DNA of 64,000 bases from assembly GCF_016859285.1 (NCBI RefSeq), contig NC_053416.1, positions 1,018,501 to 1,082,500 on the forward strand, in the 5' to 3' direction. The notes beneath the pieces were generated by a model, which was not told where the DNA came from, ran no database searches, and was given only the letters and a program-made list of their open reading frames with translations. Shown piece after piece: positions 10,415 to 23,158 of the stretch. How positions within the stretch are numbered: position 1 is the first letter of the stretch; each line of letters begins with the position of its first letter. This DNA is from Xiphias gladius (Eukaryota > Chordata > Actinopteri > Istiophoriformes > Xiphiidae). Position numbers and translations under genes: made by a program.

Positions 10415-13400
10415 CACCGGGACCACAGACCGGACGATCCACACAAACTCAACCAAGCCTTCGAGTTTTCTCCACATTAACGTGGACATTTGCTCATTCT
10501 GGGACCAGGTTGAGCTGCTCGTCCACGTCAGACCAGAAGTCGTTCAATTCAACGAAACGTTAGCCAACCTGCTAATTTATAGAAACTGACGAATCTCCAG
10601 CGTGCGGAGCAACAAGAGGGAGATAGGAGTGGATGGTCGAGTTGAAGGAAAATTGAATAACCCAAAAACCCCCCAAATGGAAAAGTTCATATGAGAGTAC
10701 ACGACAGCAGGTTGACATGAAACGACAAGAAGAAGTAACCACGGACAAATCAACAAAGATTTCAGTTGGATCGTTGGGAGACCAAAACCATTCGTCAACA
10801 TCTCCGATCAGCTTCTGGCTAGCGAGGAGCTAGTCGCGACTACGAGGCCTGTAAAACATCCAGAAGAAGGACAAACACAACACAGCTCTCCAACACAGAT
10901 TCCGTCACAATTTCTTCTAAACTGCAGTCAGCCATTTGACTCGTGTTGGTGCTTTGGTCCCTCTGATAAGCTACTCAGGATCTGTGTTTTCAGGTTTTTT
11001 CTATTGTACCTGGAAATGAAGGTAGACGCTGGGAGTGGAAATAGCACAATAGTATAGAAATCATTTTGGGCTAATAGACTGGGTGGCCAGTTTTTACAGT
11101 TAAGAAAACTAGACATAGTTCTCATCATGCATGGATGATTAGCAGGTGACACTTCCTGATCGCGAGTAACATCAAAGGAAGGAGGAGCTGTACAGTATCT
11201 CACTCGGTTTCAGACAGAAACAACGTTTGGATGGACTCGGACGTCATTTGCTCAGATCCATCGAAAAACCGTACGAGAAGGATCATTGACGTCTGGATTT
11301 ATAATCTATTACAATCCTCTTCATCTCCTAAAGGTTCTGGTCATATGCGACCAATTTACAACAGCAAGAAATGAATTGCTACCTGGATTAAGCAGGTCAG
11401 AGTCTCTCCTGTTCACAGTGATGCAGTCTGTTGTTCACCTGTAAAGTGCCACGAGTAGTTTCAAAGCCAGCGTACTTTCCCACCTCCGCACGGCTGACCT
11501 GACCCCAACCCAGTGTCCGGAGGGTGTGGTGGGAGTTGGTGTCCGAAGCTACCCTCCCATCCAACAAGCAGCTTGGACGGAGTATAAAGCCAGCTTAAGT
11601 GTCGTTTTAATATTTAACCAAAACTACAAGTATTTCCAGATCTTTAACCATGTGTTTCAGTAGCTTGAACCTTGAAACAGGTGGGTCACAAGACGCGAAC
11701 CCCGGACCCTGGTGTTTAAGTCCTGAGCTCTATACATCCATCCATCCACGCTGACCACCTTCCTACGATTTTTGTCCAGTACGAGAGCGCAACACTTCAT
11801 CAACTGGAAAAACTTGCTCTGCTAGTGAATATAATCCCCACAAGCAGTTAGGTTTCCCGCAAAACCTCCAAAGTCACAAATAAACGAAACTTTCAGGGGA
11901 CGGGTTTGTCAGGGTGCGAGTTTCACCCCCACTCTGTTTAGATTATCAGCCCGATGCTTTGGTTTGGTTGTGCAAGCGTGTCAGAAATGGCTCATCTCGG
12001 TTTCGTTTCAGTGTCGCTAGTGTCGCTACTATCACAGAGGACAGACGCAGCGAGCGTCTCACTTCCACAGAGCGCTTACGTAGTTATTCCTGGAGAGACA
12101 GATGCTTTCACGGAAAAGGCCGCTTGGATGTCGATCTCTAGTGTGCATCGGTTGCCTCTGCACTTGGCTTTTTTGATATCCGCTTCCCAAGGCGCGTGAC
12201 GTGGCTGAGTGTAAATCGGTCGCGTATTAGTGGAGATCCACCATAAAACAAATATGGCCGCAGTGATTTCCAAATGCTAATGGGACCCAAACAGAAGCAG
12301 TAACATCATCAGAAGACAATCGCTAAGCAAAACAAAAAACCTAGTTTTAAAAGATGAGGGTGTGAACACACGCCCACGCTATTTTCCGTCAGAGTTCGAG
12401 CAGTTTTGATTATTTCACGTAAGGAACTTTGGTTAGCGTTGTTTTTTCCGAGCTCTTCTCACTTGTTTGAAGGGCGCAGGACGCGCATTTCCATCCACCA
12501 GTCAAACTTTGAGCAATATTTGATTCAGGGTCTGATGGCTAATGTCAATCAAATGTGATTAAACCACACTCACGCGGTTCTGATGAAGCAGATAAGCTCC
12601 GTTTTTTCGTGTGTTTCATGCTTAATTAATAATGAGTGTTGATGTTTTTTTTTTCCAAACTTACTTTAATTGTTGCTTATTTAGCCGTAAACATTTAATG
12701 TAAAAGAAGAAAAAAGTGGTTTTCAGGGGCTTCGAGATGCTTTCAAGAAACAAACGCTGGTGTTGTCGAAGAAAAAAGGACGAAACCTTCAGTAATGTAC
12801 AAGAACTAAAACTTCAGGCAGGTAGCAACCGGAGCATGTGGAACTTATGATAAAAATCCTTCTTTTTTACGTGTTCAAACAGTCTAGTTGGAACAACTCT
12901 TTTTGCATTGAACTTTAATGTAGGACACGTACATGTTGTGATGGAGTCTGTTCATTTCAATTTGTGTTTGCTGATGGAAAAAAAAAAAAAAAAAAAGATG
13001 ATTTTTTATCTCAGGTCCATCAGCGAGTTCGCTCAGTTTCCCTCTCTGGTGGAAATCAAACCAGTTGAGCACTTTGACATCCGGACTACATTTAGATTTA
13101 AGGGTCACCACAACTGAATGAAAACTTTGGGATCAAATTTTTTTCTTTGAGCCTCATCACAAAATAGAAAAGTCCATATTACTTTCGTAGTGAGACAAAA
13201 GGAGTCCAACGCTATCAGAAAAAAGGGTCATTTCTAACTTAACTTATTGAAGTTTTATTGTGTTTTTTTCTTTCTTACTTTTGCCTGGTATAAGAAGGGA
13301 ACAGTAAACCAATACAGCATTTGTAGCAAGACAACTGATACCTTTTTTGGTTTGGTTGTTATATCTTGTTTGTTTTTTCTTCCTAAAAACACAAAACAAA

Positions 13401-14971
13401 AGGGGAATTTCGCCAAATTTTGTTTTGATATATGGTGACATTACTGAGCAAATGTAAAATTCTCAGACAGTCCTTTGTACCTAAGAGTAAAAAGGTACCA
13501 GAACAAGGCCGTCCATTTGTGCTAAAAGTTTAAAAGTATTTACAGTCTGTTAGCTGCCTTTTTAAATTCATTTAAAATTTATGATATTAATATCACAAAA
13601 AATGCATAAAACAAGAAAAGGATTTTGAAATTTTGGTGGCATTCCTCTTTAACTGATGCTAAACACTTCAGGTACAGGCAGCCATTATGCTATTGTTTAC
13701 TTGTAGGAAATGGAAGGGAATAATCCACTTAATATAGCCAATTGTCTGTGATGATTCCTCTTTTACCTTGGTGTTCATGTCACCACATGGTTGTCCACCT
13801 TAACGCCATGCTGTTCCAATTAGCTCCTGAACGTTTTTAAGGGTTTGTTTTCATCCAACTGCGGCAATTTACCTTTGGTTTGTAAACCAGCCAAGGACAC
13901 TTAGATGATCTAAACCGTGGCTTTTAGAAACCACTAGCAATGTCCTCCGGTGCCTTAAAAAGAAATTATATTTTGATATCGATTATTTCCACATTTTCTA
14001 ACATTGATCTGTGATAAGAAGCTGAATGTCATATTAATGGAGGGCAATGTACTGTAAAGGGTGTAAAGGGAAAATGTCTTTTTTTTTACTTTTTTTTATT
14101 CACACACAAATATTTAAAGTCACACTGAAACGTTATTATGAGAGTGTAAAAATAATGGAGCATGCTTTATGTCAATGTGAGATGTAACAGAGAGGGATTG
14201 TTCAGAAGTGCTGAATAATATTTTGTCCTGAAAAGTAGTTAACAAAGTGGAGATTGTTTTTCGTTTCACTGTGACTTTAAGAGTATTTAGAGATGTATTT
14301 TAAAATGTAAATAAAATTAATTACAAATGTATTTGTGAATGTAAACATTAATCTGAAATATATTTTGAGAGGCAAAAAGATGATGGTCTGCGACAGTTGT
14401 ATTTTTGTGTCCCCTTATTGCTTCAATGCTTTGTGTTCTCAGTATAATAAGAACAAGACTAGTTACTAATTATTTCTATTTACATATGTTTGTTCTTATT
14501 TACCTTCTATTTTTAAGAACATTTTAGAACATTAAGTCAGTGGGCTGGGACAGGAGCACAATTGTAACGATAGCAAACAGATTAGCTAACGTAACTAACT
14601 TCACTTTGCTAACGTAGCCAACCAAACTTTGATTGCTCAACTAAATTTGGGCTCTACTGACTTGTAGTGCCTGGGACCAGGCTAATAAGTTGGATCAGTT
14701 CTTGGTCACATAAAGAGGGACTTTTTCTGGTTGTCCTTGCTGTAGTGAGGTAGATACAGTATAGTACATAACATATAATAATAAGCGAAAACCTTACAGG
14801 CAGTGGCTCTGAAACAAAGCGTGTATGAGACCACTGAGCTGATGCTAAAGCTAGCTCTTGGGGGTGGTGACGCTACATGGGGCATGTGAAGCAGTACGAT
14901 ACTTTCGGCAAACCAGATTCACAGGCTGGCTAGGCTCAAAAACTAATGTTTGAAAGACAGCTAGCTAAATT

Positions 14972-15057
14972 AGCTAACCTATTAGCTATCATTAGCCCTG
15001 TCCCACGCTTAGTCAGCTAACCTATTAGCTATCATTAGTCCTGTCCCACGCTTAGTC
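14972..15057. repeat. 43-bp tandem duplication
   Basis: Two back-to-back 43-bp units (14972-15014 and 15015-15057), each starting 'agctaacctattagctatca' and ending 'cccacgcttagtc', differ at one visible position (tagccctg versus tagtcctg). The near-identity points to a recent duplication. Confidence 0.9.
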
Positions 15058-16089
15058 AGCTGTTTTCTCGCATAGAGTGCTGCAGGGATGACGTATTATT
15101 TTAGGCTAACTCGGAAGTTAGCATCACTGTGGTTCCCTTGACAAAAACCCGATGGGATTTTTCCATTGGTTTTTGGTTTATTGCAGAAAATAAGATCTGT
15201 GGAAAACTAAAGTATATGATAATTACACGTTTTGTTCAGCAAGATAATCTTCACAAATTAACGCCACTTTTATGATTTTTGAAGCCTAAATACAATCGCT
15301 TGAAGTAAAAAGCTAACATTAGGCTAAAATGAAACTACACCACGGTTGCTTGACTTGAGCACCACCACCACTAAGCTTCCGACTTGTAATTTGATTTAGC
15401 GAGCTTACATCTCGCTACGAAAGCCGTTCCTCTTAGAAAGTTAGTAACAGTTTGCAAAAGCATGAGCATAAACACAACGAGGCTGTAAAAGGGGACTGGT
15501 GAGTAGATCAGTGCCCGTGTTCGCCGTGATGATGTTTAATGGCAACTGTCTTTTTTAAGACAAGTAAAACCTTAAAAAAATCCCGAGTGGGATATTTACT
15601 GACGTAATTTATGTCATAGAATAAGCTTGTGAAAATTACTTGAGCTTGTGTTCAACACAGACATTATTTCAGGCATCTAACCCAAAAAAACCCATCCAAA
15701 AAGCCTTGGACATTCGGACGAGGGAACTGGAAGTGCAAAATGCTAACTTATTTCTTGGTTTTAGGACTCATTCCTGCAGCGCTCTACAAAAACAGTATCA
15801 AAAGAAAACATTAGAGATAGTAGAAATATGGAGTAAAGCTTTTTTGTTAAAACATGAGGAAAAACAGGAGCGCTACCGGAGCTAACATGTTAGCTAACTT
15901 AACTTTTCTAACATAGCTAACGAAACTCGGATTTCATCAACAAAATTTGAGATGTTTCCATATGTTCGGATGCCTGGAACCAGCGTGGCCAGTTTAACCT
16001 CCTAAGGGCCCCAGGCCAAATATTTGTTATTGGGCTCCTGTTAACATCCACTGTCGTCTCATTATTTCCCCAGGCACGAAAATCCCGCT

Positions 16090-16450
16090 AGTACGCTAGA
16101 GCTGACATGAGTAATTGATTCATTGTTCAGCTGACTGAAAGAAAAATTAATTAGCAACATTTTTGAGAACTGATTAACAACTTTAAGCCAAAAAAAAAAA
16201 AAAAAGCCAAACATTCACTGGTACCAGCTTCTTCAATGGGAATTTTTGCTACTTTTCATTGTTTTCTATGACAGTAAAGTCAACATCTTTGTATTCGTTA
16301 ATATATTAACGAATATCTTAATTGGGCTTCGGGGAATAATGATGGACCTTTTTCTGACTTTTTATACACTGAACAGTAAATCAATTATAGCAGAAAATAA
16401 CTGTCAGATGTGCTGATAATGAAAATAATTGTTGGTTGCAGCCTCACAGT
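16090..16450. repeat. Dispersed 'CTGCAAC...ATTA' repeat copy
   Basis: A decayed copy with 'gtaattgattcattgttcag' at the left and 'aataattgttggttgcagcc' at the right. It contains a perfect 24-bp palindrome at 16292-16315 (see findings). Confidence 0.55.
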
Positions 16451-17086
16451 TCTCTATAATAGAATAATACGACCTTGCCCGAGGTCTTCTTTTTGTTACC
16501 GTTACTTTGCACACAGTAAAAAGCAGTTTGATAAAATACAACTTTAAAATAAAGGAATTCAATATTTTTATTATTATTATTATTAGTGGAGGCCCTGGGG
16601 GTCTGGGACCTTCGGGCAGTTGCCTGTTTTGATCCCGGTGGTAGTCCAGCTTTGGGAACCGGGCTAATAAGTTGGATCAATTCTTGGATCTTTTGCAGTC
16701 ACATGAAGAGGGACTTTTTTCATTGTTTGCAGCAGGTATTTGATTTGCAATAAGTGTCAGAGGGGTTTAATGCCCCAACTCTCGCCATGTTTACTCATAC
16801 CTCTGCTACCTGTGCGTTTTTTGACAACCAATTATGTTGCCGTGTTCGATAGACTCAACACTGTTGCGTGTTCAAACAACCGGGCAGTGCTTTGTCACGC
16901 AGCTCTCTGACTTGTGTGTTCATTGGCAGAGAGGACAAACTCAGTCTTTACCGTTTGAAGCGGGGTTGACGATGGTGATGATGGAGGGAACAGAGCAGGA
17001 GGGTCGGAGGTAGAGGACGGAGAATAGAGGAGGGGCTGACGTGTTCACTGCATTCACTTTGCTTTCTAATTAAAGCCTCAGATAAC

Positions 17087-17151
17087 GAGAGGCAGAGCGA
17101 AGAGGAGACAGCGAGACGCTCAAAGCTTCAGCAGCTTCCCTGGAAGAAAAG
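17087..17151 (+). other. Possible noncoding first exon of the P2Y-like receptor
   Basis: A purine-rich segment ending 'ctggaagaaaag' is followed by a textbook donor, GTGAGTGCT, at 17152. It would splice to 17899-18022 and then 19455 onward, all in order and on the receptor's strand. The 5' boundary is a guess, and no transcript is available. Confidence 0.35.
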
Positions 17152-17898
17152 GTGAGTGCTTCATTACCTCCGCTGCTTTATTTGGCTTTTTCACGGTTAT
17201 ATCACACATCAGCTATCGATTAAAGGCCTGTGCATGTCAGGATATTGGCGATTCTAAAACGTAAATGATATAGTTCATTCCAAAGAACATTTTCTACGGT
17301 GTCTCATGAACTAGGACTTATCGGCCTTAGTCATTCTTGCTCTTTATCATCAGTGTGATGTTTTTTAATGCAAGGAAACATTTTCCCGGGAGTTTCGGGA
17401 ACATAAACCTTTAATTTTTTGATTTCTTGGTGAAAATGAGTTGCACGTTAATAACATGCTGTGTTTTAGATACGTACAGTGCATGACTCCTTTGTCAGAA
17501 CAGAAGTCAGTGGTTTGGTTTACTGTCTTTTTAGCAGGGAGCGTATGCGAGACAATTCAACACAATCACAGCAGCTTGGATCAAGCCAATTTGCATTTGC
17601 AGTGCATAGGCAGCAAAATAAAGCTAAATAAATCGCAATAGAATAATTAATTGAGGAAATGTTAAGTAGATGTGGAATTCAAAATTAACAGACAACTATG
17701 TGGTTTCAAGCCATAACGTGTTGGCATGTGACAAAAGAGTTTATTTCGCACCTCAGTCGCTTTAAAAAGCCAGCGTGCCTCATAAAAGCAACAGATCGGA
17801 GCTGCACTGTGAGAGCCTCTTCCCCCAGCTCCGCGGTCCCTATATTGGGTTTCATTCCTGCAGTTCTGACTGAATGAACGCTGATCAATTATTTACAG

Positions 17899-18022
17899 AG
17901 AAGCTGAAGGTCAGGGGAGAAGCCCCGAGAGACCCTTCGGCCCCGAAACAGACACAGCTCCAGCGAAGAAACCGGACAAGATGAGACCATGAGGACGATC
18001 AGGACCAGCAGCAAAAGTGAAG
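17899..18022 (+). other. Possible noncoding leader exon of the P2Y-like receptor
   Basis: The acceptor 'atttacag' ends at 17898 and the donor GTAGGA begins at 18023. The exon has two ATGs. One of them (ATGAGGACG, about 17989) would continue through the junction into the 19455 exon and stop there after about 25 codons, making an upstream ORF. Confidence 0.35.
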
Positions 18023-18219
18023 GTAGGACCGATACATCTGTCAGACTCCCTCTGATCCAGATCACACGGGTGTTCTGAAAACTGCAGTTCCTCATTATCA
18101 GAAACAGGCTAAATGTATTTGCAGATTCAGTCTGTCCAGTTCAAATGCTGCAAACTGTACTGACTGGACGTATTTCCACGTTTTGTACAAGTGAGGTCAA
18201 CCGCTCTGAAACAAATCCA

Positions 18220-18450
18220 GCTTTTACATATCCTCTTTGATGAATGAAACAATTAAATAATCAGTTACCTGATCAACAGAAAGTGAACTGACAACAGTTT
18301 TGTATGTCCAGTGTGAGTATTGGCCTCTTTTCTCCTTTTTCTATGATAGTGAACTATAACAGTCTTTGGGTTTTGGACTGTTGGCCAAAACAGTGACAGT
18401 GACAAAGCAAGACATCCAGATTCGTCAAATTTTCTGGTGTTTTACAGACC
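18220..18450. repeat. Partial dispersed 'CTGCAAC...ATTA' repeat
   Basis: This contains 'caattaaataatcagttacc', 'tttgggttttggactgttgg' and 'aaagcaagacatccag', which are internal words of the family described at 2525-3135. The ends are not preserved. Confidence 0.5.
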
Positions 18451-19454
18451 AAATGGTTCACCAAGAACTACAGATTGCAACACTCTGTCAGGCTGAGTGG
18501 AATTTACAGGAACCTCGACATTGTTATGGCAAATCTGTTCTTTGAATGGTAAAAATAACGGATGTATTTGCAAAAACTCGTCCGGCTCTCAGGAGGATGA
18601 TGGGCTTCCTGGTTACTGATCAGACTTTCAAATGAATTCTGCCAAATTCATCTGATCATCTGAGTTGCTCTGCAATATTTTGCTATTGTCTTACCTAGTT
18701 ATGTGACTTCCTTTATTTAGTTGTTACCATTAATGATAAAAGTCTGTTAAAAATTTCTATTCATGGTAAAGGTAGTATTCCTAGTTTATTTAAACCAAAA
18801 TTTGACTGTGTGGTCAGTTGAGAGAAGACTGGGATTTCTGTGGCTGAAAAAGCAAAAACATTGCTTTTTACTGGGTGACACTATTACAGAGTTAAATCGT
18901 GAAAATGTAAGCTACGCTTCAGATCCCCCAAATCCACCTCAAAACACGTACAATGTCCAAACCCTTCTCTCTAAATCAAATCATGTATCCTTTATGTCCA
19001 TTAGCATAAGAGAGCATTTCTCCTTAATGATTACACCTGATCTTTGTCCTGTATGTGTCTACAGTTTACTTGGTCTGGTATGTTTTTAGGGCTTAAATAT
19101 AAGTAAAGCTGTTCGTAACAGTCTGGAACGACGTCTTTTACACTATGTGTGAGCCACAGTATTACCTGGGCCAGCATTGCTAAATTATTATCATAGCTAC
19201 ATTATTTGCCACTGTTGTTTCAAAACACGGGCTTGAATTTAAACCCTGACCCGAACGCTTCAACAGCTGGAACAGACCGCCTACCAGCCATACAGAAAGG
19301 ATACCTGAATGGAGAGAGGTTTCCGGAAAGCTTCGTTAATGATTGAGGGGCTAATTGAGCGAGACACAGTCTTCATCAGCAAAATGCCGGCTGTACGTTC
19401 TGAACGAGCTTTTCCAAATTAATGACTGTGTGTTTTCTTTCCTCTTTGTCGCAG

Positions 19455-19736
19455 AAACTCCTTCTTATCAGAGATATGGATCAGTCGACAACAAATAGAC
19501 AGAGATTAGACAGATAGATAGACAGATAGGTAGGTAGGTAGGTAGGTTGATAGATAGACAGATAGGTAGAGATCAGAGAGAGATTCGATAGACGGATCAA
19601 TAGATCGATCAGAGGACGGACAAATGAAGAAAACCTCAGTGAGTGAGAAGACTTGAGTCCGGTGAAGAAGCTGAGATAATGCCAAAGGAACCTGAACCGA
19701 TCCAACTCCGCCAGATATAGCCTTCAGAGGTTCATC
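19455..19736 (+). other. 5' leader part of the P2Y-like receptor's first coding exon
   Basis: The acceptor 'cctctttgtcgcag' ends at 19454, and the exon would run straight into the receptor ATG at 19737. It contains a GATA/GGTA microsatellite at about 19498-19565. If it is transcribed, the leader carries this repeat and at least one upstream ATG (about 19475). Confidence 0.4.
19498..19565. repeat. GATA/GGTA microsatellite
   Basis: Tandem tetranucleotides (GATA, GACA, then four GGTA units) about 170 bp upstream of the receptor start codon, inside its probable leader exon. Confidence 0.85.
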
Positions 19737-22700
19737 ATGGGATTGAGCCAAGCCTACAACGTCACTCGAGGTATCGGTTTGGTGGCGAAAGCGGCGGAGA
19801 GCGACCACCCCAACATGTCTGGCACCTTGCCCACCTCGTCTCTCCCTCCGTCGTCCTGCAGCATCGACGAATCCTACAAGTATGTCTTCTTGCCCGTCTG
19901 CTACTCGCTGACCTTCCTCTTCAGCCTCACTCTCAACTCAGTGGTGCTGCTGCGCTCCTGCCGCCACCATGGCGGCTGCTGTGGCGCTGGTGGTAGCAGT
20001 GGTGGTGGACGACGTTGGAACACCTCGCTGACCTACATGGTGAACCTGGCCACCACCGACCTGATGTATGGCCTTTCACTGCCCTTTCTGGTGGCAAGCT
20101 ACATGATGAGGGACAGCTGGGTGTTCGGGGACTTCATGTGTCGCCTCGTACGCTTCCTCTTCTACTTCAACCTCTACTGCTCCATCTTCTTCCTCACCTG
20201 CATCTCCGTGCACAGGTAGGATGTTCCGGAAACACGCCAGCCCAATGGAAAATAATGTTACCATCATTACTCTTAGCCAAATTCTGTTCTCTGTTTTCAG
20301 TTTCGAGATTAATCATTGAGTTGATGATTAAATTCTAGTCACAGAGATAAGCTGCTATTTTGTTTTCACTTAACCATTTTGGGTGGTTTTCTTTCTCAGG
20401 TTAATTGGCCCTTCACTAAGCCTAGACCTCCTTAGGTACTACAGCTACCACTGTTTCCAGATTGGTTGGTTTTCCACCCCATTAGGATACTTTTTATTTC
20501 ATTTGGCAGTGAATCAGCCCCACCTCCTTTCCAATTATGATTGAGACTGACAAGGCACTGACTTCATTTGAGCCACAAAATGTAGCAGTTAAGCTTAGGT
20601 ATACCTGGGGTAGTTTTATGTCAATTGGGTGGGTTTTAGACTATTTAGTGTCAATCAAATCTGACGACACGGGTTGTTTACATTAACTATGGCAGATTTA
20701 CCATCTAAATTCTTAGTAATTTTAAAACAAGGGGTCCCTGATCTTACACAGAAGTGTAGAGTTAAAATTTTCTTAACTTAACTGGCTGGAGACTTTGACT
20801 GTCTCAAGCTGACTTTTGTGAAAGTGAAAACCCTGCAAAAGTTTCTTAAATACTCATTAGATGGCTTCATACATGATATTATGCTAATTCATCACATTGT
20901 CATGATGCAAAAAGGACTGAGGCTAATCCTGCGTTCATGTCATATCAGACTTATCAAAATAACCATTAGTGTTCATGTCAACGACCAAGTAGTGATTACA
21001 GCTGGGAAAGTGCCTGAAAAACAAAACAAATGGAGCAAATGCTCGTTCAAGGTAAATAAATACGTTACGTTCTCAATGCACAGTATTTGTAACCATCACA
21101 CGAGCAATGAGTAACTATAATCATACAATCGTCTTGGATAGTTCGGTGATGTGAACTCTTACAAGTTATAAACATGGGACTATCTCCCATTCATGCCATC
21201 CATCCCATATGACATGAACGTGGTCTAAAGCTAATGTCCCAGGTCAAGAGTCAGCTGACGAAACGTGTAGAAACATGGAACTAAAGAAGCAGCGTTATCT
21301 CAATATCTCAGCTCACCCAAATACAATAAATAGCAGGACACAGCTGCTACCAGCCTGAATTCATATATCTGGGACCACTGTTACACTCCCTGGTAGCGGA
21401 TGGAAGCATGGACGGAGTATTAGACAATGGGCCCCTTGGCACTGACCTGTAGATGGCCCCCTACATAGGACTAATGCTAAAGCATGATGAACATGATGAC
21501 TTGCAAGTGGCATTTGTGTCGACATCCACGTTGTAATTACGACTGGGAACATCGAAAAGTTCTGTTTTATTTGACTTGGCGCTTAATGACCCTGGGATGC
21601 CTGAAAAAACAAACTTTAGAGGTGGCACAGTTGAGTAAAGGAGTGAACTAATTCACCCTAGACAGAGTCGGAGACATAGATTGAAAACCTTGAACGGAAA
21701 AGGTACAGAGTCAAGAGGAAAACGAGAAACACCTGAAGAAGGTAACAGCTGTCTTTGAAAATTGCAAATATTGTATCAAAACGTGGTAAGAGGTGGAAAA
21801 CCATTAAGAGTGAAGAATAGTAAACTAGAAGTCAGAATAATGAACTCTTGACAACAACCGGAATTGCTTCTTTGTTCTGGATGGTTTTGTCTCTTCTTAA
21901 CTGAACAAAAGTATAAATTTCCTTTAAATAAAAACAGGAAAATGATCCTTCAGCCACACTGTAACTATTCTTTCAGGACACTCTTTTGTCCCTTGCACTG
22001 GACAGCGACGGTCTCCAAAATGGTGGCGAAATTACAGTTTGTTGCTCACCGATGAAAACCGTTTTTTGTAGTTTGGACATTCATCCATGGTTGTGTGAGT
22101 AGAAATCATTATAAACCCATAATTGAGCAGCTGGGCACCTGAATGTTAAGACTTTTTTAAACTAAAAGGAGAATGAGATTAAAGTGACGGATTCAAACTT
22201 ACCGCTGGTTGTCCTCCCCAGGTACTTGGGGATCTGCCATCCGATGAGGACCATCACTTTGGAGAGCAAGCGGGTGGTGAAGGGGACCTGTGCATTGGTG
22301 TGGGTGGTGGTTTTCATTCTCACCTGCCCCATCTTCCGGTTCGCCCAGACTGGATACGTCAGGCGAGGAGGCGGCGTAGTTGCCGGGCCCGGAGGGGCAA
22401 GGGACGGCGGGAACAGGACTGGGGAACAGGACGGGGAGGGGTACATGAACTGCTGGGACGACGCCATCGATAAGGAGTTTGCTGACTACGTCCCGTATGG
22501 CATCGTCCTCCACCTGTTGGGCTTCTTCGTGCCCTTCGTCATCATCGCCTGGTGCTACTCTCAGGTGGTCAGGACGATATTTCAGACCCTGCGCTCCCCT
22601 CCCAGCTCGATAGAGGGCGGTGAGGACGGTCAGGTGGGGGATTGGGCAACAGAAGGAGTTAGAGAGCGGGAAAGAACCTCAGTCTCCATCTCTGGCTCAC

Positions 22701-23131
22701 AGTACTCCCACTACATCCGTCGGCGGCGGAAATCCATCAAAACCATCGTAACCATCACGCTGCTGTTTGCGCTCTGCTTCCTGCCGTTCCACGTAACCCG
22801 GACACTATTCCTGCTCCTGCGGCGGGGGCAGCTCGGCGGCTGCAACGCCATGAAGACCGTCTCCATCTGCTACAAGGTAACCCGACCGTTAGCCTCCTGC
22901 AACGCCTGGCTCAATGCCCTCCTCTACTTCCTGACGGGGGATAAGGGCGCCCCCTGCTGCTGGCCAGTAGAACACACAGTCCGCCGGGACCGCCGGAATG
23001 GCTCCCTCTGGTGGCCGCTGAAGATCCTAAAGAAGGAGGGGGTGGGAGAGGACGATCAGGAGGCGGCTGAGAAGGTTGAAAGAGAAGTGCACATGGAGAA
23101 TGAGTCGAAGTCTTCGAGGGTAATCTTCTAG
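19737..23131 (+). CDS. P2Y purinoceptor of the P2Y2/P2Y4/P2Y6 group, 462 aa, two coding exons
   Basis: Exons 19737-20215 and 22222-23131 join in phase 2 through a GT/AG intron. The product is a rhodopsin-class receptor for extracellular nucleotides at the plasma membrane. Visible marks: N-terminal glycosylation sequons NVT (8-10) and NMS (26-28); Asn67 and Asp108 of TM1 and TM2; W-x-FGDFMCRLVRFLFY before TM3, with the disulfide Cys; CISVHRYLGICHP, the P2Y form of DRY; an ECL2 Cys in NCWDD; KSIKTIVTI, then FALCFLPFHVTRT in TM6, with the nucleotide-binding HxxR; and YKVTRPLAS in TM7. These last motifs are closest to P2Y2 and P2Y4, as is LTGDK after TM7. Oddities are a Gly-rich insert in the first intracellular loop, long ECL2 and ICL3, TM7 reading NALLY instead of DPxLY, and the intron splitting Arg160. 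I cannot tell orthology, so no symbol is given. Confidence 0.88.
20216..22221 (+). other. Intron at the receptor's DRY-equivalent motif
   Basis: A 2.0-kb intron with donor GTAGGA at 20216 and acceptor 'tcctccccag' ending at 22221. It splits the Arg codon of HRY (AG|G). Inside I see AT-rich sequence and chance ORFs, but no domain. Confidence 0.85.
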
Positions 23132-23158
23132 GAAATAAGAGTGTTTTTTTTTTTTTTA

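Larger units (their letters stand above)
10415..17085. other. Long stretch without a recognised gene
   Basis: This follows the schip1-like stop and probably begins with its 3' UTR. AATAAA hexamers occur, for example at 11879, but I cannot choose the real one. I see a 43-bp tandem duplication (14972-15057), a repeat copy at 16090-16450, low-complexity A/T stretches and scattered chance ORFs. No open frame here has a recognisable domain or paired splice sites. Confidence 0.6.
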
